DNA from: Chloroflexota bacterium
Lineage (GTDB): Bacteria; Chloroflexota; Anaerolineae; Anaerolineales; Anaerolineaceae
NCBI GenBank assembly: GCA_021779955.1
Contig: JAJXZS010000047.1
Span: forward strand, 1 to 34,113
Direction: 5' to 3'
Length of the DNA: 34,113 bases
Made by a program: the position numbers and the translations under genes. Positions 1 to 8,506 of this stretch are shown here, piece after piece. Positions within the stretch are counted from its first letter, which is position 1. Every line of letters starts with the position of its first letter. The notes under the pieces were generated by a model. The model had not been told where the DNA came from. It made no database searches and saw nothing but the letters and a program-made list of their open reading frames with translations.

Positions 1-583
1 GTTCAGATACGCCCGAAGCATATTCATCCTCCCAGATGGCAGAGATCAATTCATCTCTGCGAACCACCTTTCCGGCCTGCTTATAAAGCACCTCAAGGAG
101 CCGGAACTGGGAAACGCTCAGCGGCGGTATCAATTCCTGCCCCTGGATGAACACTCTGTGTGATTTTTCTTCCAAAACCAGGCTGTTAAGAATCGACTGG
201 AGCGGTAATTTATCAGCAAGGGGCATCGTCGCATCGGAGGCGTAGAATGCGAATGTCTGCACGAGTGCGATCTGGATGATATCCCCATCTTCCAGGTTGC
301 GATTCTCCCCGATCTTGACGCCGTCGAGATAAGTTCCGTTCTTGCTGCCCAAATCCTCGAGCAGCGTGCTCTTTTGATCGAGCGTCAGCCTGGCGTGGAA
401 TCGCGAGACCTGCCTGTCGGGGATGATCACATCGCAATCCGGCTCACGCCCGATGGTGATCGATGATTTGATCAGCCAGCGCCTGCCTGTCAGCGGGCCT
501 TCTTTTGCCACGAGGACCGGGTATTCACTCGACGACTTGCGCTCTTCAATTTGATTAACGGCCGTACCTCTCGTATCGTCCAT
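1..583 (-). CDS. FHA domain-winged-helix (OmpR/PhoB-type) regulator, 3' partial
   Basis: The frame starts at an ATG at 583 and stays open to the left edge, so the C-terminus is missing; about 194 residues are visible. Residues from about 40 to 95 form a forkhead-associated domain, which binds phosphothreonine: GREPDCDVIIPD, then SRFHARL, then GSKNGTYLDG, in the usual order. A segment with PPLSVSQFRLLEVLYKQAG followed by VVRRDELISAIW matches the start of a Trans_reg_C winged helix, which binds DNA. FHA first and DNA-binding domain second is the reverse of the mycobacterial EmbR order. It is divergent from a Ser/Thr kinase 95 bp away, so I infer that the kinase, or another kinase, phosphorylates a protein the FHA domain reads. 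A weak Shine-Dalgarno-like AGGTG lies about 11 nt before the start. Domain calls are strong; the target genes are unknown. Confidence 0.88.
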   Translation of the reverse strand, partial: MDDTRGTAVNQIEERKSSSEYPVLVAKEGPLTGRRWLIKSSITIGREPDCDVIIPDRQVSRFHARLTLDQKSTLLEDLGSKNGTYLDGVKIGENRNLEDGDIIQIALVQTFAFYASDATMPLADKLPLQSILNSLVLEEKSHRVFIQGQELIPPLSVSQFRLLEVLYKQAGKVVRRDELISAIWEDEYASGVSE

Positions 584-678
584 TCCGTTAGTTTACACCT
601 CTTCATGTATAATATATCAGAAGTTGTAAACTTCCAACCTTTCAATCTGGATAACAACCTGAAACTCGAGCCATCTGC
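584..678. promoter_or_regulatory. Divergent promoter region with a perfect inverted repeat
   Basis: This 95-bp gap separates the FHA regulator and the kinase and must hold both promoters. It contains a perfect inverted repeat, GAAGTT-GTA-AACTTC, at 620-634. An AT-rich block at 608-617 contains TATAAT on plus (608-613) and TATTAT on minus (614-609). No -35 box at 16-18 bp spacing is convincing for either direction. The inverted repeat is a plausible operator for the winged-helix protein encoded alongside, which is inference. Confidence 0.45.
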
Positions 679-1662
679 ATGCCTTTACCTTTAAAAACAG
701 GGGAAACTCTTCGTGGTCGATATCGCATCCGCCGCATCATTGGACAGGGCGGCATGGGTTCGATCTATCTTGCCGATGACTTGCGCCTTGAAGGCCGGCA
801 AACTGCCGTCAAAGAGGTCGAACACGACAAAACCCTCCCGCCGAACTTGATTCAGGAAGCTCGCGACCAGTTCTTCCGCGAGGCTACCGTTCTCGCCCGC
901 CTCGACCATCCAAATCTCCCCAAAGTTTCCGATTACTTTTCCATCGGTTTCCATGACTATCTGGTGATGGACTACGTTCCTGGCGAAGACCTGCGCACAT
1001 TGATGCTCGAAGCCCGCGAAAAAGATGCCTTCCTCAGTGAAGCCGACGTGCTCAATTGGTCGAACCAGCTCGCCAACGCACTGATCTACCTTCACAACCA
1101 GATCCCTCCCATTCTTCACCGCGACATTAAGCCCAGCAACCTTAAATTGACCCCGAATGGGCTGGTCAAGCTGGTCGATTTTGGCCTGGTAAAGGTGCTC
1201 GCCCCCGGTGAAGTGACCATTACCATCCTACAGGGGCAGGGGACAGCACTCTATACCCCCCTCGAGCAATACGGCGGAGATATCGGCCACACCGACGCTC
1301 GCAGCGATATTTTTGCCTTCGGTTCGACGATCTACCATCTGCTCACCAATAAACCCCCCGCGGATGCGCGTGAACGCTTCCTCAACCCGCTTGCGTTGAC
1401 GCCTCCGCGATCGATCAACCCGAATATCAGCCCAAAGACAGAGAAAGCGGTCCTTTGGGCGATGGAACTGCATCCCGATTCGCGCCCCGAAAGCATCGAA
1501 GAATTTCGCGATGCGCTCATCGGCGATCGTCAGGTACTGATCAAATCCATCAGCCAATCCACCAGCATGGCCAGGGCATTTCTGACGCGAACCGATCAAC
1601 AATTGATTGTGGGCGCTTTAATACTGGCTGGGCTGACTCTTCTGGTCACTCTTCTCGGCTGA
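679..1662 (+). CDS. Membrane-anchored Ser/Thr protein kinase (PknB/Hanks type)
   Basis: This is a 327-residue Hanks-type kinase. Visible motifs are the glycine loop GQGGMG at 22-27, the ATP lysine in AVKE (K45), the helix-C glutamate E68, the catalytic loop HRDIKPSN (147-154) and DFG at 167-169. A TPLEQYG-type P+1 segment follows. The kinase domain ends near residue 280. A single hydrophobic segment at about 308-326 sits at the extreme C-terminus, so the catalytic domain is cytoplasmic and tail-anchored, with no PASTA or other extracellular sensor. It probably phosphorylates proteins recognised by FHA domains; the divergent neighbour carries one. The 3' end overlaps the convergent GH3-like gene by 45 bp. 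The Shine-Dalgarno sequence is weak, but the next ATG would cut into the glycine loop, which supports this start. Confidence 0.93.
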   Translation: MPLPLKTGETLRGRYRIRRIIGQGGMGSIYLADDLRLEGRQTAVKEVEHDKTLPPNLIQEARDQFFREATVLARLDHPNLPKVSDYFSIGFHDYLVMDYVPGEDLRTLMLEAREKDAFLSEADVLNWSNQLANALIYLHNQIPPILHRDIKPSNLKLTPNGLVKLVDFGLVKVLAPGEVTITILQGQGTALYTPLEQYGGDIGHTDARSDIFAFGSTIYHLLTNKPPADARERFLNPLALTPPRSINPNISPKTEKAVLWAMELHPDSRPESIEEFRDALIGDRQVLIKSISQSTSMARAFLTRTDQQLIVGALILAGLTLLVTLLG

Positions 1663-4476
1663 AGCGAGTTTACTGTTCTTCTTCTCGAGCATGTACCATG
1701 TGATGGCTGCCGCAGCCCCCAATACACACCCAATCGCCGTGCCGATCAAAATCACCCAGGTTCCCAAATTTTGGATGCCGGTTTTGCCTCCCGGCAAACC
1801 TACTGCAAGCCATAAATATACCAGGTAGCCGCAGCAGATCATCAATACCCCCACCCTCACTCTCCAGCGCCGAGAAAACCAACTGGAAAGCAGAAAATAA
1901 GCGCCTAGAGCCAGGCCGCCCGCGCTGATTGTCGCCACGAACCAGTCTGCCACATCGGGTAAACCGCGTTGGTGATGGGTCTCCACCACCGGCGCAGCGA
2001 CTTGCGTTGGGGCAGGTGAAGGCTCCTCGCCAGGCAGATAGGTCGGCGCGGGCGTCGGCTCGATCGAGGTGATTACACCGCCGGCGTTTGTAATGTCTAC
2101 GCGCAATATCTGCGACACCGTTGCCTGCAAAGAAGTCACTTTCAGCTCGAGCAATCCGGTGCTGGGTATCTTATACGTTGTCCGGGCAATTCCATCCGTG
2201 GTTTGAGTCGCCACCTGCTCCACCGTGCCGCTTGCAGAGCGAGTATCGATCAGGAAGTTCACCACCGTTCCATCGGGTACGGGATTGCCATTATGGTCGC
2301 GAATGATTCCTGTGCGTATGGGCAGGGTGTCGCCGACCTTGAAAGTCAATGTTGTGGTCGGTTCCAGGCTCGGGCTGCTTGTTCCCTCACCCGAACTCTG
2401 TGTCAGGGTATCCAGCATCAGCGGGATGATTTGCGAGGGATCGGGTGCGGTGGCTTCGACAAGATTGTAACCTGCGCCCGGTACAGACACCGGCAGGCTG
2501 CCAGTTGGATTCACTTCCTGGAAAAGCACTCGAGCTGCCGTATCCACAAATACCGGATTCTTGCTGTAAATGCCGTAATAAGCGGTCAATTTGGAGATAT
2601 CGGTCGCATCCAGGAAATACGGCGCATTGAATGCAAAACCGACCAGTTTTTTGCTATGCACCAGATCAGACCGGCTCATAAACAACTTCCTGAATATGGC
2701 CAGGTCAGAAGAATTGGCATTCAAATCGGTGAAGCCAAACACCACCCAATCTGCCACGGTCATGTCGGCAGATAAATTTCCGGCTCCATCGCTGCCGTCC
2801 AGCAGTGCGCTCAGGTTGGCAAACGAGTACGTGAACACCCTGAAATCCTGGATTTGCTCACCCGCCGAAGGACCATACAATCTCAATACGGCATCCCCAA
2901 GGTTTTGCGCAGAAAACCTCGTCGTTTCTGTGCAAGTGCTGCATTGTTTTTCGGTCACAGGGTCGGCAATAAAGAGGATTCGTTCGGAATTCTGCGGCGG
3001 ATTTCCGAGCACGGAATCGATATCGGTTTTGGACGGATTGATCAGGGTCACGCTTTCGCGGGCAACGTTAAGCGATACCGAATCCGATTTGCCAAGGATG
3101 GCCAATTGGCCAGGTAAATTGATCACTTTCGAAGGAGAAAACGTTGGATAAAGCTTTAGCTTGAGCGCAAGGATTCGTCCAACAGCGGCATCCACCTGTT
3201 GGGAGAAAGAGACGTCCTCCCGGTACTTTTGGACGAAATATTCCATCGTGCGCTGAATGGTGGTGTATTGGTCCGGATCGTCAGAGGAAATGATGCCCCC
3301 CAGATTCAGGAGGTCATTTCCGGCCAGAAACGCATTTTTGATGACCTGGCGAGCGTCGAACGTTGTGCCGAGTGGATTGAAGAATTCTTGCACCGCATTG
3401 CTGCCGAGGTTGTCGCTGACCAGCAATCCGCCTGCGCTGCGCCAGTCTTTGATGTCCGGTAGTGCCAATATCTCGTTCAAAGCCGCGTTATCGAATGAAA
3501 GCGGTTTTGTCGTGGAACTGATATTTCCCTGGAAACTCTCATAGCGAACGTTCGATACCAGCAATCCATCTGTCGCTTCCAGGGGGCTGCCGGCATTTCC
3601 GGTGACGGCGAAGAAGGGCGCCAGTTCAATATTGACCATGTCATTAAGGGATGCCCTGACCGTGCCGACTTCCTGTCCAAGAGGACGATCGGACTGGCCC
3701 ACACCCGGAAAATGAGTGGAAACCACCGCAATTCGATCGTTGCTGCCCTCGTGAACTCCGGCCACATAGGCTTTCCCCATCTCGCCCACCCAGTACGGAT
3801 TCCCGCCGAACGATTGCACGCCCAGGTCCTTGCCGCCGTCGCTGTTTACATCGCTCAACACATCCAGCGAAGGCCCAAGCAGAAGATTGAAGCCCAATGC
3901 GCTGAGTTCCTGCCCCACCACGTTTCCCACAAGACGCGCATTTTCTGTGCTCCAGGTTGCGCCTATGGCCATCTCATCTGGTAACGGAGTTACGCCTGAA
4001 AGAATCTGGTCATTCGGCGCGCCGTCCCCTTGCTGCGAAATGGCAACGAGCAGTGGAATGTAAGATCCAGGCTGAGGGGTTTGCCCCTCTATCGGAGGAT
4101 TCGTTTTCCACATGACCGATTGCAGACCGTTGATCATGGTCTGGGTATCGGCAGAGCTCGTTTCTCCTTCCGTGAAATTATCATTGGCAGCAGAGAGCAG
4201 CACCCCTCCGATGTGATAATCCGCGATCAAACTGTAGATTTGAGATCCCTCGCTGATATCCGTACCCTTGTAAGATACCAGGAATAACTGGCCGATCTTT
4301 TCTTCGGGACTCATTCTGGCAAGGTACGATTGGACCTGCATTGACGTTTGAGACGCGGCGCTGCTGGCCCCATCTTCAGCATGGACTACACCCAAAGGCT
4401 CTATCATGCCCCAGGTAAGTCCCAGTAAAAGCAGAAGTGAGAGCAGCCGTTGCCCGCGATTCATGACTGGCATCAT
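1618..4476 (-). CDS. Secreted GH3-like (NagZ-related) protein with Ig-like domain and C-terminal membrane segments
   Basis: The protein has about 950 residues. A signal peptide (MNRGQR then a leucine-rich core, with likely cleavage after VVHA) precedes a GH3 TIM-barrel. The barrel includes MSPEEKIGQLF, a HFPGVG segment equivalent to the KHFPG motif, and LLVSDNLGS, where the aspartate aligns with the GH3 nucleophile region. A second GH3-type domain follows, then a bacterial Ig-like domain (VGDTLPI to ILRVDIT), a Pro/Thr linker and three hydrophobic segments near the C-terminus. GH3 NagZ-type enzymes remove N-acetylglucosamine from cell-wall fragments. Here the usual Lys before HFPG is Thr, and the later GHGD/DSH residues are not obvious, so activity is uncertain. 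The ATG at 4476 overlaps the upstream stop as ATGA; 4494 and 4464 are alternatives, and 4464 gives the neatest signal peptide. Last gene of the operon. Confidence 0.82.
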   Translation of the reverse strand: MMPVMNRGQRLLSLLLLLGLTWGMIEPLGVVHAEDGASSAASQTSMQVQSYLARMSPEEKIGQLFLVSYKGTDISEGSQIYSLIADYHIGGVLLSAANDNFTEGETSSADTQTMINGLQSVMWKTNPPIEGQTPQPGSYIPLLVAISQQGDGAPNDQILSGVTPLPDEMAIGATWSTENARLVGNVVGQELSALGFNLLLGPSLDVLSDVNSDGGKDLGVQSFGGNPYWVGEMGKAYVAGVHEGSNDRIAVVSTHFPGVGQSDRPLGQEVGTVRASLNDMVNIELAPFFAVTGNAGSPLEATDGLLVSNVRYESFQGNISSTTKPLSFDNAALNEILALPDIKDWRSAGGLLVSDNLGSNAVQEFFNPLGTTFDARQVIKNAFLAGNDLLNLGGIISSDDPDQYTTIQRTMEYFVQKYREDVSFSQQVDAAVGRILALKLKLYPTFSPSKVINLPGQLAILGKSDSVSLNVARESVTLINPSKTDIDSVLGNPPQNSERILFIADPVTEKQCSTCTETTRFSAQNLGDAVLRLYGPSAGEQIQDFRVFTYSFANLSALLDGSDGAGNLSADMTVADWVVFGFTDLNANSSDLAIFRKLFMSRSDLVHSKKLVGFAFNAPYFLDATDISKLTAYYGIYSKNPVFVDTAARVLFQEVNPTGSLPVSVPGAGYNLVEATAPDPSQIIPLMLDTLTQSSGEGTSSPSLEPTTTLTFKVGDTLPIRTGIIRDHNGNPVPDGTVVNFLIDTRSASGTVEQVATQTTDGIARTTYKIPSTGLLELKVTSLQATVSQILRVDITNAGGVITSIEPTPAPTYLPGEEPSPAPTQVAAPVVETHHQRGLPDVADWFVATISAGGLALGAYFLLSSWFSRRWRVRVGVLMICCGYLVYLWLAVGLPGGKTGIQNLGTWVILIGTAIGCVLGAAAAITWYMLEKKNSKLASAEKSDQKSQPSQY

Positions 4477-5423
4477 TCCTTTCCAGGTCCGCATATCCGG
4501 TTGAATTCCTCAGGTTGGATATTCCCTCCTGAGATTACCACAATTTTGCTTTCCGTGCGATGCTCAGCACGTAATGCTCCGGCAAGGGCTGCTGCTGCGG
4601 AGCCTTCGATGATCTCATGATAAGTATTCCAGCAGAAACGGATCGCGCGCTCGATCTCCTCTTCCGATATTGGCATGATCTCGTCCGCCAGCTCTTGCAC
4701 CAGCGGGATGGTGATCGACCCTTCTTCCACTGCACCGGCGAGGCCATCGGCAATGCTCGGGGTTTCACTGACGCCATCCTGAGTGCCCGAATAAAAGAGA
4801 GCGTGCATGTAAAGCGAAGCTTCAGATTGGACTCCCACAACCCTGGGACGATTCTCCAGCCCGGCGAAAGCTGAAGCGATGCCGGAGAGCAAACCGCCGC
4901 CGCCCACGGGAATATAGATGGATTCCACCGTTGCCAGATTGTGAATCTGATCGATCAATTCAAGTCCGATCGTACCCTGCCCCGCAATCACCTGCCCATC
5001 GTTGTACGGCGAGATGAAGGTCATGGAATGTTGCGCAGCATAATCTCGCGCCGTTTTCTCCGCCAGGGCATACCCGCCATTTACCAGCCGGACGTCTGCG
5101 CCTAAGTTACGCATGGCTTCCACCTTGGCCGAAATGGCATGATCGGACGCAAAGACGATCACCTCGCTGCCTGTCTGCCGAGCGGCCAGCGCCACCCCCT
5201 GTCCGTGATTCCCGGCAGAGCAAGTCACCAGTCCTCGTTTCCTTTCCCAATCTTCAAGGCTGACGACTTTGTTGAGCGCTCCGCGAAGCTTGAACGAGCC
5301 TGTCACCTGGCGATTCTCCCATTTTAAGAAGAACCCTCTTTGAGGGTCTTCTGTAATGGGTGTGACAATAGCGGTCGGCCGGATTCGCGCCATTGCGGCC
5401 TGGAGCCACTCCTGCGGGATCAT
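4473..5423 (-). CDS. Threonine/serine ammonia-lyase (catabolic threonine dehydratase type)
   Basis: This is a 316-residue fold-type II PLP enzyme. Threonine dehydratases convert threonine to 2-oxobutanoate and ammonia in the cytoplasm, and many relatives act on serine. The PLP lysine lies in GSFKLRGA (K45). SAGNHGQGVALAA provides the substrate/PLP loop and GGGGLLSG the phosphate-binding glycine loop. Length matches the short catabolic form: there is no C-terminal ACT domain, so allosteric inhibition by isoleucine is not expected. Serine racemase and related dehydratases have the same motifs and cannot be excluded. Its ATG overlaps the stop of the phosphodiesterase gene (ATGA), and its stop overlaps the GH3-like gene, so it is translationally coupled in the operon. 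No isoleucine biosynthesis genes are nearby, which favours a catabolic role. Confidence 0.88.
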   Translation of the reverse strand: MIPQEWLQAAMARIRPTAIVTPITEDPQRGFFLKWENRQVTGSFKLRGALNKVVSLEDWERKRGLVTCSAGNHGQGVALAARQTGSEVIVFASDHAISAKVEAMRNLGADVRLVNGGYALAEKTARDYAAQHSMTFISPYNDGQVIAGQGTIGLELIDQIHNLATVESIYIPVGGGGLLSGIASAFAGLENRPRVVGVQSEASLYMHALFYSGTQDGVSETPSIADGLAGAVEEGSITIPLVQELADEIMPISEEEIERAIRFCWNTYHEIIEGSAAAALAGALRAEHRTESKIVVISGGNIQPEEFNRICGPGKE

Positions 5424-6169
5424 TGCTCCTCCAATACCTCGCGCGCTTTGAGCGGGTCGTTGACGATGATGCCGTCCACACCTGCGGCGTACAATCTGCG
5501 CATGTCGTCTTCGCCGAGCACTGTCCAGGCATGTACGCGCCGGCCTGTTGCATGTTCCATGGCAACGTACTTTGCGTCCACATCTGTGAAATACGGATGG
5601 ATGTTTTCCGGCGAAACTCGCCGCCCGTAGCTCGACCGTCCCAATGCGCCCAGGAAGCCCTTAAAGCATAAGAGCGCTCGGGATACTTCGGGTATCTGGA
5701 GTGCAGCCTTGCGCAGGTTCGATGCGAAGAAAGAAGAAAACAACACCCTCTCTTGCATCTGGTGCCTGCGCACGATCTCGGCCACCTGGTCGATCAAACC
5801 GTCTCGAGGTGATTGATAATTGGTGAGCTCGACGTTGATCAGGAGTTTGCTTCCGACAGCCTCGAAAACCTCATCCAGTGTCGGAATTTGCTCTCCCAGG
5901 AATCTGGAGTCGAAAAAGCTGCCGGCGTCCAGATTCTTGAGATCTTTCAGAAGCATCTGATTGACTGTCCCTTTGACTCCCGTGGTGCGCTCGGTGGTCT
6001 GATCGTGAATGACCACCACGTGCCCGTCGAGGGTCAGTTTGGCGTCGAGTTCGACTGCATCGGCGCGCTCTTCCACAGCAAGGTTGAATGCGGAAAGAGT
6101 GTTTTCAGGCGCACGCGCAGATGCCCCGCGGTGAGCAAAGATGACAGGTCGTTCGAATGAATCAAACAT
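5420..6169 (-). CDS. Glycerophosphodiester phosphodiesterase (cytoplasmic UgpQ-like)
   Basis: This is a 249-residue GDPD-family enzyme that hydrolyses glycerophosphodiesters to glycerol-3-phosphate and an alcohol. The N-terminus shows FAHRGASARAPENT, with the catalytic His-Arg and metal-binding Glu. VELDAKLTLDGHVVVIHD follows, with the second metal-binding Glu-Asp pair and catalytic His. The C-terminus has HAWTVLGEDDMRRL and GVDGIIVNDP, the usual end of the barrel. No signal peptide is visible, so it is probably cytoplasmic. It begins 2 bp after the AAA ATPase stop and its own stop overlaps the threonine dehydratase start. Family assignment is firm; the substrate headgroup is not shown by sequence. 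Confidence 0.92.
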   Translation of the reverse strand: MFDSFERPVIFAHRGASARAPENTLSAFNLAVEERADAVELDAKLTLDGHVVVIHDQTTERTTGVKGTVNQMLLKDLKNLDAGSFFDSRFLGEQIPTLDEVFEAVGSKLLINVELTNYQSPRDGLIDQVAEIVRRHQMQERVLFSSFFASNLRKAALQIPEVSRALLCFKGFLGALGRSSYGRRVSPENIHPYFTDVDAKYVAMEHATGRRVHAWTVLGEDDMRRLYAAGVDGIIVNDPLKAREVLEEQ

Positions 6170-6171
6170 TC

Positions 6172-7506
6172 CTATAACTCAACAAAATAAGATTCAGCTG
6201 CGCGGTCGATCAGATCTTTTGTCATTTCCGGTTCCACGCCCAGGTAATGCGCGATGTCCAGAATCTGGTCGCAGAGATCGCGCGGGTGCGACGCGCGCAC
6301 TTTGCGCTTGGCTTTGATGTACCATTCCTGGATCAGGTACGCCAGGCCGTCATCGCTGTAAGTCACTTTCTTCTGAGCGGCGACACGCTTCATGATCTCG
6401 CGAAATTCGTCATAAGACGGATCGGGGATCTCCACCTTGTGGCGCAAACGGCGCAGGAAGGCTTCATCCACCAGGTCCTTTGGCGGCAGGTTCGTCGAGA
6501 AGATGACCAGCACGTCGAAAGGAACTTCGATCTTGCGTCCGGTATGCATCGAAAGGTAATCGATGCGGTTCTCGAGCGGAACGATCCAGCGGTTCAACAG
6601 ATCGCGCGGGCGAACTTGCTGGCGTCCGAAATCATCGATAAGCAGGATGCCGCCGTTTGCTTTCACCTGGAAAGGCGCTTCATAGAACTTCAGCGTTTCA
6701 TTGAACACCAGGTCGAGACCTGCCAGCGTGAGCTCGCCGCCGACCATGATGAACGGCCTTCGAATGCGTACCCAACGCGAATCCTTACGCACGCCGCCAA
6801 GCGCTGCTCCATCCACCGAATCGTCTTCAGGCGCCAGTTGGTGATTCACCGAGTCGAACATGGTGATCACCTGCCCATCCACAAAAATCGAATAAGGGAC
6901 ATACATGGTCTGCGACAAAACGATGTTGCCGACCGCGCGCGCGACGCTGGTCTTGCCGTTTCCTGGAGGGCCGAAAATAAAGATGGAAGTTCCGGAATTG
7001 ACCGCCGGTCCGAGACGATGGAACGTGTGCTCGCTGAACACGAGGTCGCCAAGCACCTTGCGCATGTTCCTTGCGGTGACCATCACGTGTCCGCGGCTTT
7101 GTTTCCGTACCGATTCGTTGTACATCTCCAGGGGAATCGGCGCAGGGCCAGCATATTGGCACCTGTCGAGCGCCTCGTGAGCGCGAGAGATGCCTGCGCT
7201 GGTGATCGCGTAAAGATACGCACCGTCGCCAAGACCCATCTGCGAAGAGCGGACTTCGATCATCTTGTCACGCTTCAGCGCTTCTAGAAGCAGATCGACC
7301 GTTCCGGAGAAGGGAAGAGCAATGGCCTCCGCTATCTTGATCCCGGTCAAATACCCTTGAAAATAAAGTATCTTCAGCACCAGGTCTTGCAGCCATAGCA
7401 CTGAGAGTCCTGTATCTTCTATTTTCTTGATCGGTGGAGGGATGAATGTGGGATGAGTTGAACCAAGTTGCGATGCAGCCGTGGCTTCGGCTTCAGAGAC
7501 ACTCAT
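6172..7506 (-). CDS. AAA ATPase with N-terminal winged-helix-like domain, function unknown
   Basis: The 444-residue protein has two parts. Residues about 30-115 look like a winged helix or MarR-like domain (LVLKILYFQGYLTGIKIAEA, then a wing-like YLYAITSAGISRA). From about 145 there is an AAA+ module with Walker A GPPGNGKT (179-186), Walker B ILLIDDFG (287-294), a sensor-1-like FSTNLPP and an arginine-rich FLRRLRHKV segment. It lacks membrane segments. Similar stand-alone ATPases occur in Chloroflexota and Planctomycetes, to my knowledge without a defined role. It has a strong Shine-Dalgarno AGGAGG about 9 nt before the ATG and a promoter in the 70-bp gap upstream, so it leads the operon. The partner substrate is not evident. 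Confidence 0.85.
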   Translation of the reverse strand: MSVSEAEATAASQLGSTHPTFIPPPIKKIEDTGLSVLWLQDLVLKILYFQGYLTGIKIAEAIALPFSGTVDLLLEALKRDKMIEVRSSQMGLGDGAYLYAITSAGISRAHEALDRCQYAGPAPIPLEMYNESVRKQSRGHVMVTARNMRKVLGDLVFSEHTFHRLGPAVNSGTSIFIFGPPGNGKTSVARAVGNIVLSQTMYVPYSIFVDGQVITMFDSVNHQLAPEDDSVDGAALGGVRKDSRWVRIRRPFIMVGGELTLAGLDLVFNETLKFYEAPFQVKANGGILLIDDFGRQQVRPRDLLNRWIVPLENRIDYLSMHTGRKIEVPFDVLVIFSTNLPPKDLVDEAFLRRLRHKVEIPDPSYDEFREIMKRVAAQKKVTYSDDGLAYLIQEWYIKAKRKVRASHPRDLCDQILDIAHYLGVEPEMTKDLIDRAAESYFVEL

Positions 7507-7550
7507 TTATAATTCCTCCTGATAAAAAATGATGAATATAAAACTTATTT

Positions 7551-7580
7551 ATTATAGCATGCGGGTTAAAATAAGGTTAA
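7551..7580 (-). promoter_or_regulatory. Predicted promoter of the AAA ATPase operon
   Basis: On the minus strand, TATAAT (7556-7551) is preceded by TTAACC (580-575 in the 7500s) with an 18-bp spacer. The start codon lies 44 bp downstream with a clear AGGAGG ribosome-binding site. The -35 box overlaps the last codons of the EamA gene. The -10 match is perfect and the -35 is moderate, so some readthrough from the alr-recJ-eamA operon is also possible. Confidence 0.55.
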
Positions 7581-8506
7581 TCGCTTTGCAAGTCAATTGA
7601 CGGTTCAACTGCTCTTCTTTGCGAAAACCGGATCTGAACGATAAATGTCCCTGAAGCAACAAGCAGCAGACCGATGATGCCCTTAAAATCGATGCTCTCG
7701 TTCAGGAATACCCAGGCGAGAATGGCGATTTGTACCATCATGGTCGAGTTGATGATCGATGACTCCATCGCCGTCAGCGTCTGCAAGGTGTAATTCCATA
7801 TAGTGAAAGTGAACGCAGTATTGACCACGGCCAGCAGGAGCAAGATCCCCCAACTCTCCAGGCTGATTGGCGGCAACCCCTGGGTGGCGATCCCCGTCCC
7901 AAGCATCAGGATGGACCCAATTCCCATGCTCAGCGCCGTCAATGGCAGTGGGCGAATGCGTCCTCCCATGTTCATATTCCTGCCCAGCACCGAACCGAAA
8001 ACATTGGCAAGCAAAGCCACCACTGCTGCTGCAATGCCGATCAACGCCCCGCCTGAGAACGCATGCGGATAGAAATACACGACCATGCCGGTAAGATTCA
8101 GCAGCACCCCAAACCATTGTAAGCCGGTGGGTTTCTCCTTGAGAAAGAGGATGCCGAAGAATGCAACGAACAGTGATGTCAGGTTCAGGATCAGGCTGAC
8201 CGTGATGGCCGGAAGATACGCCAGCCCCACGAACTGTCCCCCCTGCGCCAGGGCGATCAAGACCACGCCCAATGCTGCCAGTTTCAACCAATCCCGCCTG
8301 GTTAACCTCTTAACCTGCGCCCACTCTTCCCTGCGAAAAAGGAATGGCGCAAGGCAGATGAACGCCAGGGTGTAGCGCATGCCTGCGAAAGTCAGCGCGG
8401 GAATATCGCGCAATCCGATCTTGATCAGCACCCACGAGGTCGACCAGATGAACGTGACCAGTAAGGCGAGAAGAATGGCTTTGATCCTGGACGGCGGTTT
8501 GCTCAT
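7577..8506 (-). CDS. EamA/DMT-family transporter
   Basis: This 309-residue integral membrane protein has about ten hydrophobic helices in two EamA repeats, the layout of drug/metabolite transporters that export amino acids, nucleosides or other small metabolites. FIWSTSWVLIKIGL near the N-terminus and FAGMRYTLAFICLAPF match the first repeat, and NTAFTFTIWNYTLQTL matches the second. The N-terminus is Lys/Arg-rich (cytoplasmic) and the C-terminal tail is polar. The start overlaps the recJ stop (GTATGA), so it is translationally coupled to recJ and last in an alr-recJ-eamA operon. The transported substrate cannot be read from the sequence; proximity to alanine racemase could suggest an amino acid, but that is weak. 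Confidence 0.9.
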   Translation of the reverse strand: MSKPPSRIKAILLALLVTFIWSTSWVLIKIGLRDIPALTFAGMRYTLAFICLAPFLFRREEWAQVKRLTRRDWLKLAALGVVLIALAQGGQFVGLAYLPAITVSLILNLTSLFVAFFGILFLKEKPTGLQWFGVLLNLTGMVVYFYPHAFSGGALIGIAAAVVALLANVFGSVLGRNMNMGGRIRPLPLTALSMGIGSILMLGTGIATQGLPPISLESWGILLLLAVVNTAFTFTIWNYTLQTLTAMESSIINSTMMVQIAILAWVFLNESIDFKGIIGLLLVASGTFIVQIRFSQRRAVEPSIDLQSD

